Origin: Tolypothrix brevis GSE-NOS-MK-07-07A
Lineage (GTDB): Bacteria > Cyanobacteriota > Cyanobacteriia > Cyanobacteriales > Nostocaceae
NCBI GenBank assembly: GCA_019358985.1
Contig: JAHHIJ010000006.1
Location: forward strand, 124,001 to 188,000
DNA: 64,000 nt
Direction: 5' to 3'
Shown here one piece after another: positions 54,125 to 62,848 of this stretch. Each line of letters opens with the position of its first letter. Within the stretch, counting starts at the first letter, position 1. A model generated the notes under the pieces. That model made no database searches. It was not told the DNA's origin and saw only the letters and a list, made by a program, of their open reading frames with translations. Position numbers and translations under genes: made by a program.

Positions 54125-55717
54125 ATGCGAATTTTACTGGTGTATCCTATATTTCCCAAAACCTTTTGGTCATACGAAAAAATCTTGGAATTAGTTAACC
54201 GCAAGGTTTTATTACCACCTTTAGGTTTAGTAACAGTAGCAGCCATTTTGCCCCAAGAATGGGAATTCAAACTTGTAGATCGCAACATTCGCACCGCAAC
54301 TGAAGAAGAATGGGCATGGGCAGATGTAGTAATTTTATCTGCGATGATTGTCCAAAAAGCAGATTTACTCGACCAAATTAAAGAAGCAAAAAGACGTGGT
54401 AAGTTAGTTGCCGTGGGTGGTCCTTACCCGACTTCCGTACCCCACGAAGTTGAGAATGTAGGTGCAGATTTTCTCATTCTCGATGAAGGAGAAATTACTC
54501 TACCAATGTTTATTGATGCAATCAAGCGAGGAGAAACATCAGGTGTTTTTCGCGCTACCGAAAAACCCGATGTGACATCTACACCCATACCCCGCTTTGA
54601 TTTACTAGAACTTAATGCTTATGACATGATGTCAGTTCAATTTTCGCGGGGTTGTCCTTTTCAGTGCGAATTTTGTGACATCATTGTTCTTTATGGTCGC
54701 AAACCGCGCACCAAATCACCAGCACAACTTTTAGCAGAATTAGATTGTCTTTATAATTTGGGTTGGCGTCGTGGTGTCTTTATGGTGGATGACAACTTTA
54801 TCGGCAACAAACGTAACGTTAAATTGTTGCTGAAAGAGTTAAAAGTCTGGATGGCAGAACATCAATATCCCTTTGCATTTGACACTGAAGCTTCAATTGA
54901 TTTAGCCGAAGATGCAGAAATGATGGAATTGATGGTTGAGTGCGGTTTCGCTGCCGTATTCTTAGGAATTGAAACACCCGATGAAGACAGTCTGCAACTA
55001 ACGAAGAAGTTTCAAAATACCCGCAGTTCGCTAACTGAAGCGGTGGAAAGCATTATTAAAGCTGGATTGCGACCGATGGCTGGCTTTATTATTGGTTTTG
55101 ATAACGAAAAAGCAGGTGCAGGCGATCGCATTGTCCGTTTTGCCGAATTATCAGCAATTCCCTCTACCACCTTCGCCATGTTGCAAGCGCTACCCAATAC
55201 AGCGTTGTGGCATCGTCTGAAAAAAGAAGGACGACTGCGCGAAAACCAAGACGGCAACATCAATCAAAGTACTTTGATGAACTTCGTTGCCACCCGTCCT
55301 TTAGAGGATATTGCCAGAGAATATATTGAGGCATTTTGTGCTTTATACGACCCCGTAAAATATTTAGACCGCACTTATCGTTGCTTCTTGATGATGGGTG
55401 GTCCAAGTTGGACACGACCAGCGAAGATGCCAGAGTTAATACTTGTGAGAGCATTTCTAATTATTATCTGGCGACAAGGAATCAAACGCGAAACTCGCTG
55501 GAAATTCTGGCATCACTTGTTTAGCATCATCAAGCGTAATCCAAGAGCTGTAGAGCATTACCTCTCAGCCTGCGCTCATATCGAACATTTCTTCGAGTAT
55601 CGTCAAATTGTGCGCGATCAAATTGAATCTCAGTTAGCTGAGTATTTAGCACAAGGCAAAGAAAAGCCCTATGAGGTGAAAGTTGAGCCAAAAGTTGAGG
55701 CAGTAGCATCCAAATAA
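54125..55717 (+). CDS. B12-binding radical SAM protein, similar to hopanoid C-2 methylase
   Basis: The 530-residue protein opens with a cobalamin-binding domain (MRILLVYPIFPKTFWSYEKI ... GGPYPTSVPHEVENVGADF), then a radical SAM core with the cluster cysteines in SRGCPFQCEFCDIIVLYGR and GIETPDEDSLQLTKKFQ, and a DUF4070-type C-terminal region (LMMGGPSWTRPAKMPELILV). This domain order and the first 60 residues resemble HpnP, which methylates hopanoids at C-2, but cyanobacteria also have close paralogues with unknown substrates, and no hopanoid gene is seen nearby. I therefore leave the symbol empty. Confidence 0.8.
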   Translation: MRILLVYPIFPKTFWSYEKILELVNRKVLLPPLGLVTVAAILPQEWEFKLVDRNIRTATEEEWAWADVVILSAMIVQKADLLDQIKEAKRRGKLVAVGGPYPTSVPHEVENVGADFLILDEGEITLPMFIDAIKRGETSGVFRATEKPDVTSTPIPRFDLLELNAYDMMSVQFSRGCPFQCEFCDIIVLYGRKPRTKSPAQLLAELDCLYNLGWRRGVFMVDDNFIGNKRNVKLLLKELKVWMAEHQYPFAFDTEASIDLAEDAEMMELMVECGFAAVFLGIETPDEDSLQLTKKFQNTRSSLTEAVESIIKAGLRPMAGFIIGFDNEKAGAGDRIVRFAELSAIPSTTFAMLQALPNTALWHRLKKEGRLRENQDGNINQSTLMNFVATRPLEDIAREYIEAFCALYDPVKYLDRTYRCFLMMGGPSWTRPAKMPELILVRAFLIIIWRQGIKRETRWKFWHHLFSIIKRNPRAVEHYLSACAHIEHFFEYRQIVRDQIESQLAEYLAQGKEKPYEVKVEPKVEAVASK

Positions 55718-55727
55718 AAGCACCTGC

Positions 55728-55890
55728 ACCCGAATAAATGCGATCGCACTTCTCTAACATCATAAATGCGATCGCACTCTCCTCAACCCAATAAATGCGA
55801 TAGCCGTTCGCGTAGCGTGTCCGACAGGACAAGGCTTAAGCGGAGCTTATCGCACTTTCCCAGTTATCACAATAAACGCGATCGCTTTAT
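55728..55890. repeat. HIP1-containing repeats with a nested insertion
   Basis: Units of the form ATAAATGCGATCGCACT recur at about 55733, 55762 and 55790, and ATAAACGCGATCGC at 55872. In the third unit the octamer is split: AATGCGAT at 55794-55801 is followed by AGCCGTTCGCGTAGCGTG...GGACAAGG...CGGAGCTT and then ATCGCACT at 55849, so about 47-49 bases were inserted at GCGAT/CGC. Confidence 0.7.
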
Positions 55891-55925
55891 ACGCTGGAAT
55901 ATGGTGTTTAATGTGAGTCTCTTTT

Positions 55926-56195
55926 TTAAATAACAACTTCGTCTTCTTTAACTAACACATCTTGTTTCTCTTTTATGTTGTCCCAATCAATAACAGCTAC
56001 CCACAGATTTTCTGCTGTTGAATATTGAACAACTCCATCTACTTCTAAATCTTCGCTATAAAGCGTTATTTCTTGACCATTTTGCAACCAAATTTTCTGA
56101 TGAGCTAAATCCTCAATCGTACCAGTACAATTAAGGCGTAAGCGACCTTGAACATCAGCGTTATGGAAATCTACAAAGACTTTTGACTTTTCCAT
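55926..56195 (-). CDS. Small hypothetical protein (89 residues)
   Basis: The product begins MEKSKVFVDFHNADVQGRLR and contains TIEDLAHQKIWLQNGQEITL and a VVQYSTAENLWVAVIDWDNI segment; it looks beta-rich. No family is recognised. It follows the end of the interrupted gene by 13 bp on the same strand, so the two probably formed an operon. Confidence 0.65.
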   Translation of the reverse strand: MEKSKVFVDFHNADVQGRLRLNCTGTIEDLAHQKIWLQNGQEITLYSEDLEVDGVVQYSTAENLWVAVIDWDNIKEKQDVLVKEDEVVI

Positions 56196-56208
56196 ATATT
56201 GATAACTC

Positions 56209-56889
56209 CTAATTTAACTTGCCTGGGTTGCCAATTGTGGGTGTCAACAAATTACTAATCTGCTCAGGTGTCAAGCCTATTAATGTAGCATGATGGAGGC
56301 TTCTGCCAGATGTCCGAATAACATCACCGCTCGGTTAAACTTACCCAAAACTACCCAAGTCTAGACTTGGGTAGTTTTGGCGTTAACTTCCTGTTTCACA
56401 GCGGTCTTAGAATGGCTTCTAAGAGGTTTATCCGCTCCGCAGGCAATCTCGGTAGAGCTTACCGTTCTTACAAAGTTCGACGGGACGGAAACCGAAGAAA
56501 GAGCCGACTTTGCGCTTTCTGACCGTTTAGGGACGTGAATATCCTCAAACCATCGGTCTATGTTACGAGCCGCGTTTAAGTCTCTGTCAGATAAGTAGCC
56601 ACAATCAGGACAGATGTAAACGCGGTTTTTAAGAGGCATTTTGTGACGATGATTACCGCAGTTAGAGTTTCCTACCCCCTTGTTTACGAATTTCACCTAC
56701 GGTTGTCACGCCAATTTGCCCATGAGGGATTTTTGCAGATAGTTCCTTTACAGATAATCCTACCGCGCTTTCTACAGAGATTCCAGTTACACCACTGGGG
56801 TGTGTTCCAATTGCTCGTTCAATATCTTCTGGACGATTGCGTCCTCCTCGAACAACTACAGCTTCATCTGGTATTGTTTCTAGGCTCAC
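56209..56889 (-). pseudogene. Small conserved gene interrupted by a TnpB remnant
   Basis: The first part (56889 down to about 56674) encodes about 72 residues from MSLETIPDEAVVVRGGRNRP to GVTTVGEIRKQGG. The rest (about 56333 to 56209) continues with GDVIRTSGRSLHHATLIGLT and PEQISNLLTPTIGNPGKLN, then TAG. Joined, the codons give an uninterrupted protein of about 110 residues (...KQGG-DVIRTSG...). The inserted 340 bp carry a TnpB C-terminus. I recognise no function; the sequence is well behaved and likely conserved in related species. The gene is inactive here unless the insert is removed. Confidence 0.8.
56334..56673 (-). mobile_element. TnpB remnant (IS200/IS605-type right end)
   Basis: The insert encodes the end of a TnpB protein: SNCGNHRHKM, the zinc-ribbon half YICPDCGYLSDRDLNAARNI with the RuvC-III aspartate, and a basic, Ser-rich tail. 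No N-terminal part, RuvC-I or RuvC-II is present. Past the stop, CTACCCAAG/CTTGGGTAG forms a hairpin (56351-56374), as expected near the right end. It sits inside the small gene described above. Confidence 0.8.
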
Positions 56890-57497
56890 AAGCTAATGAT
56901 ATTTATTTTATCAACAACAGCATACTATCGGTATTGGGTAATATTTAGTATAAGTAAAAAAATATTTACATCAATGCGATCGCATAAATCCCTACATCAC
57001 AAATGCGATCGCAGTTTGTGACCCTCTGATACTGTTGGGGGAGGTAGATAAGCGCGTACCTCCCACCAGGGGCAACATCTTGCGATGGCATCTGGGGAAT
57101 GTGGGTGAAAAGTCAGATTCCCGACTTCTTAAAGAAGTCGGGAATCTGAACATCACAAACAAAACACAACATTGTATACCATTATTGGTATGTAATTATA
57201 TAGATATTTTACCAGCTTCCCTAATCTTTACAAAACTTTACATTGCGCTTCGTCTTAAGCTTTATGAAAGAAGTATTTGTACTTTTATAAAGTATAATTA
57301 AGAATAAAGATAAAAAAGACGGGGAACCTCCCTTGGCTAATATTACCTAGAAAGTTACCCGGAAATGTAAAAAGTTTAATTGTTGTAGATATTTGTAGAT
57401 AAAAACTACAAACATATTGTCTTTGCAACCAACTTGTGGTTAATAAAGACGAGCAAAGAAAACAGTAAAATTATCGGTTTAAGAGGCAAAGGTCGGC
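56890..57497. other. Long gap with a perfect palindrome
   Basis: The 608-bp gap contains two HIP1 octamers near 56977 and 57005, a palindrome at 57114-57148 (CAGATTCCCGACTTCTT and its complement around one base), and an AT-rich stretch. The palindrome's core CCCGACTTCTTTAAGAAGTC recurs at 60848-60876. No gene is supported; short frames here lack any family features. Confidence 0.6.
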
Positions 57498-59207
57498 GTG
57501 GGTCAGTATCAACCTGCTCAGTTAAGGAGCTATAATCCAAACGCGATCGCTCGCTACTACAGCTTGCGTCCCTGGCTAGCTGTAGCGCGGGCAATAAAGG
57601 TAGTTTGGTTTTTTGCGGGATTTATTCTCGGTTTAAAGTGGGATGAATGGCGTGGGGAAGTTGAACAAAACAAGTTCAAACGAGCCATTCAGTTGCGAGA
57701 AATATTAACACGTCTGGGTCCAACTTTTATTAAAGTAGGTCAAGCTCTCTCGACGCGACCGGACTTAATACGTAAAGATTTCTTAGAGGAACTGATAAAG
57801 CTACAAGACCAGTTGCCACCTTTTGATAATGCGATCGCTTATCAGATTATCGAAACTCAACTGAACGCAAGCGTTTCAGAAATTTATAGCGAATTGTCGC
57901 CAACTCCAGTCGCTGCGGCTAGCTTAGGTCAAGTATACCGTGGTCGTCTCTACAGCGGCGAAGAAGTAGCGGTAAAAGTGCAACGACCAAACTTGCGTCC
58001 GGTGATTACACTCGACCTTTATCTAATGCGCTGGGCAGCAGGTTGGTTGAGTCCTTGGTTGCCCCTCAATCTCGGTCACGATTTAAGTTTAATTGTGGAC
58101 GAGTTTGGCACAAAGTTATTTGAAGAAATCGACTATATCAATGAAGGTCGTAACGCGGAAAAATTTGCGATTAACTTCCGCAACCATCCCCAAGTCAAAA
58201 TACCAGCTATTTATTGGAGTTATACCAACACTCGCGTTTTAACCCTGGAATGGATTAACGGCTTCAAACTGACAGACACGAAAAACATTCGCGGTGTCGG
58301 TTTAGACCCAGAAGCGATTATCCAAATTGGTGTCACCTCAGGTTTGCAACAGTTGTTAGAACATGGTTTCTTTCATGCAGATCCCCATCCGGGTAACTTG
58401 TTTGCCATGCATGATGGTCGCATGGCTTACGTTGACTTTGGCATGATGGATCAGCTAGAGGAAACCACCAAAGAAACTCTTGTGGATGCGTTGGTGCATG
58501 TAGTCAATAAAGACTATAGCGAGTTCGCTGAAGACTTAGTAAATTTAGGATTTCTCACACCAGAAACGAATATTGCTCCGATTGTGCCGGCATTAGAAGC
58601 GGTGCTGGGAAACGCAATTGGCAAAAACGTCAAGGATTTTAATTTCAAAACAATTACCGATGAATTTTCGGAATTGATGTATGAATATCCTTTCCGCGTT
58701 CCGGCGAAGTTTGCCTTAATTATTCGTTCTTTGGTGACACAAGAAGGTATTGCTTTAAGCCTCAATCCTAATTTTAAAATAGTCGAGGTAGCTTATCCTT
58801 ACGTAGCACGAAGGTTGCTAACAGGAGATTCTCCAGGATTGCAGCGACGATTATTAAATGTGTTGTTCAAAGATGGAAAATTCCAGTGGCAGCGATTAGA
58901 AAATTTAATTGCGATCGCTCGCACTGATAACAACTTTGATTTATTACCAACAGCGCAATTAGGTTTACAATATTTACTGTCTGATGAAGGCAAGTTTATC
59001 CAAAGACAGTTGCTGCTTGCTTTGACTGAGGATGACCGTCTTCACACCGAAGAAGTTCAACGCTTGTGGAATCTGGTGAAAGATGACTTAAAGCCGAATC
59101 GTTTATTGAATGTAGCGATCGGCATTTTGACAGAATTCTCTAGAGAAAGCGCTGCCGCTATTTTACCAACTGCTACATCCCTTGTTTCTTTTGGAAAAAA
59201 ACAGTAA
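57498..59207 (+). CDS. UbiB/ABC1-family atypical protein kinase
   Basis: The 569-residue protein shows the family's KxGQ signature LGPTFIKVGQALSTRPDL, the Ala-rich loop PVAAASLGQVYRGRL replacing the glycine loop, the lysine in EEVAVKVQRPN, and the catalytic HADPHPGNLF followed by YVDFGMMD. UbiB-type proteins are ATPases or kinases that support quinone (here probably plastoquinone or related prenyl-lipid) metabolism. A C-terminal region of about 170 residues carries hydrophobic stretches. The GTG start has AAAGG five bases upstream. Confidence 0.92.
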   Translation: MGQYQPAQLRSYNPNAIARYYSLRPWLAVARAIKVVWFFAGFILGLKWDEWRGEVEQNKFKRAIQLREILTRLGPTFIKVGQALSTRPDLIRKDFLEELIKLQDQLPPFDNAIAYQIIETQLNASVSEIYSELSPTPVAAASLGQVYRGRLYSGEEVAVKVQRPNLRPVITLDLYLMRWAAGWLSPWLPLNLGHDLSLIVDEFGTKLFEEIDYINEGRNAEKFAINFRNHPQVKIPAIYWSYTNTRVLTLEWINGFKLTDTKNIRGVGLDPEAIIQIGVTSGLQQLLEHGFFHADPHPGNLFAMHDGRMAYVDFGMMDQLEETTKETLVDALVHVVNKDYSEFAEDLVNLGFLTPETNIAPIVPALEAVLGNAIGKNVKDFNFKTITDEFSELMYEYPFRVPAKFALIIRSLVTQEGIALSLNPNFKIVEVAYPYVARRLLTGDSPGLQRRLLNVLFKDGKFQWQRLENLIAIARTDNNFDLLPTAQLGLQYLLSDEGKFIQRQLLLALTEDDRLHTEEVQRLWNLVKDDLKPNRLLNVAIGILTEFSRESAAAILPTATSLVSFGKKQ

Positions 59208-59292
59208 CAACACAGGCTGTGGGGAACGCTTAGGGCAAGGGAAAGAGTAGTATATTCCCTATTTTCAATTCCCATATTAATCAGGAGTTTTC

Positions 59293-59667
59293 ATGTATTA
59301 TTACCCTCTACATCCGCCATATTTTCTATTAGCTGTTGGCTTATTTATTGCATTAACCTCTGGTGCAGCCTTATCAGGAACGCTAAAGTTAATTATGCAA
59401 AAATTGCAATTAAATACTGTAGAAAATTTCGGTTCTCGTTTTTGGAGCAAAAAGTTATTTGTCCCCTTTCTCGGAATCGCTGGTGGTGTTTGTTTATTTC
59501 TTACATCAGGTTTTCAGATATTCGGTTTTCCACCATTCCTTGCTTATATAATTGGTGTACCAGTTTCTCTTTTAACTAGCGTGCTACTTTGGTTACAGTT
59601 AGGAAGTATGCTGGCTTTTATAGAACGCCAAGGAATGACATCTCTAGACTTAGATTCTATGCCTTAG
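59293..59667 (+). CDS. Small conserved membrane protein
   Basis: The 124-residue product has three hydrophobic segments (FLLAVGLFIALTSGAALSG, FLGIAGGVCLFLTSGFQI, LAYIIGVPVSLLTSVLLWL). Its ATG has AGGAG six bases upstream. I do not recognise a function. It follows the UbiB gene by 85 bp on the same strand. Confidence 0.75.
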   Translation: MYYYPLHPPYFLLAVGLFIALTSGAALSGTLKLIMQKLQLNTVENFGSRFWSKKLFVPFLGIAGGVCLFLTSGFQIFGFPPFLAYIIGVPVSLLTSVLLWLQLGSMLAFIERQGMTSLDLDSMP

Positions 59668-59901
59668 AGATAACAATATTCACATCAAGCTTGAATATAA
59701 ATATGGGCACATAAATACTGTGTCCAATTTGAATTTATTGTATTACTGAAAATCTCCTTAATGGCTTATTGCAGCCAATTTGTTTTTGTATTTCTTTCTT
59801 AAACTAAGTATTAAGTAAAACTACTGAACTTAGTAACTGTATTTGTAGCTATACTTAATTTTCCGAAAGTTTTTCGATCAAAAGTAGGAAATTAACAAAC
59901 A

Positions 59902-60783
59902 ATGAATCAAGCAGAGCCAGAATTTTGCTTTTGTAGTATAGCATTTGGTAAAAAATATCGCGTTCTTGCCTTGTTATTAGCACAAGATATAGAGAGATAT
60001 TCGCCGAAAACTTTTTTTATAGTTTTAACTGACAATCCCAGCGATTTTAACAAACAAGCTAACATTTTAGCCTTTAAGCATCGGTCGCAGAGCGTTAAGT
60101 TTTATCACGACAAAAGGTTTGCGATCGCCAAAGCATTATCTCTCTTTAATTCCTGCATATTCATTGATGCAGATATGCGAATCCTAGCACCAGTGCCAGT
60201 AGATATGCAATGGATTCAAAAAGTAGGAATAACAGCAAGAACTTGTGAAATTATGCCCAAAAAGTATGCCAAAGTTCTTGCAGGAACTGCTAGCGCTAAA
60301 CTTTGTCAAAAATTTAAAGTAACCAAAAAAGCTGCACAAAAGCTAAATATAGACCTAGAAAATGAAAAGGTTAAATTTGTTTACGAATATTTATTTGCAG
60401 TTACAAAAGACTCAGGAAAAGAACTTGAATTTTTAAAACAATGGGAGACACTCGCCAATTATTTTGAATTAAATGGAATTTATGATGGTGAAGGAAACGC
60501 AATAGGTTTAGCTGCTGCTAAGGCTGATTTTGATGTTAGATGGAGTGAGATGGATGGCATTTCCTTTTTTAAAGATAAAACCGAATTAGTCAGAATCCAA
60601 AAGGGACAGTCAAAGATGGAGGATATGTCTAAATATTTTGAGCAACAGAAAATGCACGAATACCCCAAGCGTTCCCTTCTGGAAAAAGTTACAGCTAAAA
60701 TTAGTCAAAATGTTACTCATTTATATAATTTAGCACGTCTGAGAATTGTTACCTTGAGTAAGTTTGATTTTTATTATCGATAA
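59902..60783 (+). CDS. GT-A fold glycosyltransferase-like protein
   Basis: The 293-residue protein starts with FCFCSIAFGKKYRVLALLLA and has the metal-binding DxD in CIFIDADMRILAPVP, the pattern of nucleotide-sugar transferases. The C-terminal part is basic. Sugar and acceptor are unknown. It is divergent in orientation from the three glycan genes that follow and separated from them by a palindromic hairpin at 60848-60876 that can end transcription in both directions. Confidence 0.7.
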   Translation: MNQAEPEFCFCSIAFGKKYRVLALLLAQDIERYSPKTFFIVLTDNPSDFNKQANILAFKHRSQSVKFYHDKRFAIAKALSLFNSCIFIDADMRILAPVPVDMQWIQKVGITARTCEIMPKKYAKVLAGTASAKLCQKFKVTKKAAQKLNIDLENEKVKFVYEYLFAVTKDSGKELEFLKQWETLANYFELNGIYDGEGNAIGLAAAKADFDVRWSEMDGISFFKDKTELVRIQKGQSKMEDMSKYFEQQKMHEYPKRSLLEKVTAKISQNVTHLYNLARLRIVTLSKFDFYYR

Positions 60784-60847
60784 GTAGGTAATATAGCAAT
60801 TTTGTCTGATTTGTGTTCACGCAAGCGCTCAAATTCCCAGCATCCAG

Positions 60848-60876
60848 ATCCCCGACTTCTTTAAGAAGTCGGGGAT
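60848..60876. terminator. Bidirectional palindrome between convergent genes
   Basis: A perfect palindrome ATCCCCGACTTCTT/AAGAAGTCGGGGAT around one base lies 65 bp after one stop and 19 bp before the other. It shares its core with 57114-57148. Confidence 0.6.
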
Positions 60877-60894
60877 ATAGCTTTTCACAAAAAC

Positions 60895-61815
60895 TTACTT
60901 TTTCCGAAAGCGAAATAAAGTTTTAATTTGACTTAAAGTTTGCTGCCAAGAACTTTTTTTGACCTTAACGGGGAAAATTGGCGGTGGGAATGATGGATTG
61001 AGATTGCGGTAATACTCCCAAATTTCCCAATAAGGGCAACCAGGTTCAATCCGCATTCCTGCCCAGTGAAGAAAGTGTAGAGGTTGATTCAACTTAGAAT
61101 CTATAAGTATATGCCCTTGAGCTTGAAAATGAGGGCTACCTGCCCAGTTTCCAGGTGCTCTACCAGGTCTTTTGACTATATTAAATCGGCGCGGAACATG
61201 CTTTAATACGAGATAGTTAATGATAGGTTGATCGACAGTTGATAAATCAAAATATTCTGGATGTTCCGCGACTTGATTAAGCGCTTTCCAAACATCTTTT
61301 TCGGAAAAAACATGCTTTTTTGAAGCCCAAAAACCGCTATTAAAAACATCTTTTACCTCATGAGATGAGAAAATTTTATTTTCTAATATTGGTTGTTTAA
61401 ATACTTCATAAATACCACTTAAATGTTGATAATCATAACAGACAAAATCATATTCTGCTAGATATTTGAGATTATCAATTATTTTCTCAAAAACAATGAT
61501 ATCCGTATCAATATACAGAAACTCGTCGAAAATTCCAAACCAGCAAATTAGCTTGCGAAGCAAATTCGGTCGTTCAAATAAATCTTGACCACAGATTTGA
61601 TTAGCTTGCTCAGAAAACTTCTGAATAAATTCCAAGTCTTCATAAATATTTACTTTGGGAAAATTGCTAATAACCTCTGCGATCGCTTGATAATTTTCAT
61701 TGTATGGAATCATCACAATTGGCGTATCCTGGTCATAAAATCGGATACTGTTAATTAAAGCGATCGCATTATCCATCACGCGATCGTTGGCAACAATATA
61801 AATTCCGCGATTCAT
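60895..61815 (-). CDS. Npun_R2821/R2823-type glycosyltransferase-like protein (copy 1)
   Basis: The 306-residue protein starts with RGIYIVANDRVMDNAIALIN and contains FLYIDTDIIVFEKI (DxD), then VFNSGFWASKKHV and YLVLKHVPRRFN, fitting a GT-A family like GT8. The family name used here comes from Nostoc punctiforme loci. The product probably builds a surface polysaccharide. It lies 10 bp from the next gene on the same strand. Confidence 0.75.
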   Translation of the reverse strand: MNRGIYIVANDRVMDNAIALINSIRFYDQDTPIVMIPYNENYQAIAEVISNFPKVNIYEDLEFIQKFSEQANQICGQDLFERPNLLRKLICWFGIFDEFLYIDTDIIVFEKIIDNLKYLAEYDFVCYDYQHLSGIYEVFKQPILENKIFSSHEVKDVFNSGFWASKKHVFSEKDVWKALNQVAEHPEYFDLSTVDQPIINYLVLKHVPRRFNIVKRPGRAPGNWAGSPHFQAQGHILIDSKLNQPLHFLHWAGMRIEPGCPYWEIWEYYRNLNPSFPPPIFPVKVKKSSWQQTLSQIKTLFRFRKK

Positions 61816-61825
61816 TTCTTATTCC

Positions 61826-62830
61826 TCAAGTTTTTAATCCTAACTTTTTGAAAACTCTCGTAGTTAAACTAGGAGGTGCATTGTAATATCTTGGCTTAGT
61901 TGTAAACTTTGGTCGCTTTTCTGGTTCATGTAAATAGCGATAGTGCAAGAAAATATCTCTATAGGGAAAGTCAATATTTTCACCGTTGCACACTCTATCA
62001 AATAAACTAGATGACAAACCAATATAATGCAGATAAGTTAGTTGGCTACCTTTGTCGTACAAAAGATTACCTCTTAATTCAAAGTGATCAGAAGTAACAG
62101 CACAACCAGTTATTTCATTAGGAGGTAATTGCAATGATAAGTTATAAACTGGGATATTACATCGCATTACCATATAGTTCAAAACAGATTGATTTGGGGC
62201 TTTCATCAATAATATTTCTGCTTCCCCACTTTCTAATTTTGATACTATGTAATCCCGTTCTTCTGGGGTAAATAAACCCTTAGTTCCGGCATAAAAACCC
62301 GCGCAGAAAATATCTGAATTGATGCGTTCTTTGCTGAAAATAGTTGATAATTTTTCCGATTCCGTATTGAAAATAAACGATGGATCTTTGTACTGAAAGT
62401 CATAAACAATTAGGGGATGAGCCTGCAATTTTTCAAAAACTAATTGCAGAGAATCTAAGACCAAAATATCTGCATCAAAATAGGCAAATTTGTCAAAGGG
62501 ACTGCTGTTATCAAAAGCGCAGTATCGACGATTCATACCAATCCGACGCACCCCTTTAATGCCTTGTTCTTCCCAAACTTTTAAAGCAGTGGGATGTGTT
62601 TGCCATACTTGCAGAGAAAAATCTTCCCAACTTTTAAACAATTGGGCATCATTTAGCAGAGTCACATTTTTTCTAGTAGCGACTTCCGCACTAACTTTTT
62701 CGATGTTGTCGTCATAGGCAATTACACATACTGGAATATCTGTACCTACATTGACTTCAACACTATTAAGAAAAGCTACGAGTTGGTTATAAACTACATC
62801 GTTCGCGATTGTATAGATACCATTAGTCAT
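61826..62830 (-). CDS. Npun_R2821/R2823-type glycosyltransferase-like protein (copy 2)
   Basis: The 334-residue product is a paralogue of the neighbour: TNGIYTIANDVVYNQLVAFL at the start, FDKFAYFDADILVLDSLQ with the DxD, and CAGFYAGTKGLFTPEERD. The shared GIY.(V/I)AND start and DxD show descent by duplication. A gap of 18 bp separates it from the upstream fucosyltransferase-like gene; the run of genes is likely one operon. Confidence 0.75.
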   Translation of the reverse strand: MTNGIYTIANDVVYNQLVAFLNSVEVNVGTDIPVCVIAYDDNIEKVSAEVATRKNVTLLNDAQLFKSWEDFSLQVWQTHPTALKVWEEQGIKGVRRIGMNRRYCAFDNSSPFDKFAYFDADILVLDSLQLVFEKLQAHPLIVYDFQYKDPSFIFNTESEKLSTIFSKERINSDIFCAGFYAGTKGLFTPEERDYIVSKLESGEAEILLMKAPNQSVLNYMVMRCNIPVYNLSLQLPPNEITGCAVTSDHFELRGNLLYDKGSQLTYLHYIGLSSSLFDRVCNGENIDFPYRDIFLHYRYLHEPEKRPKFTTKPRYYNAPPSLTTRVFKKLGLKT

Positions 62831-62848
62831 GGAAATTTCCTGAATGTT

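Noticed and set aside
57035-57301. An 88-residue frame on the + strand
   Set aside because: It runs through the CCCGACTTCTT palindrome and AT-rich sequence, and shows no family features.
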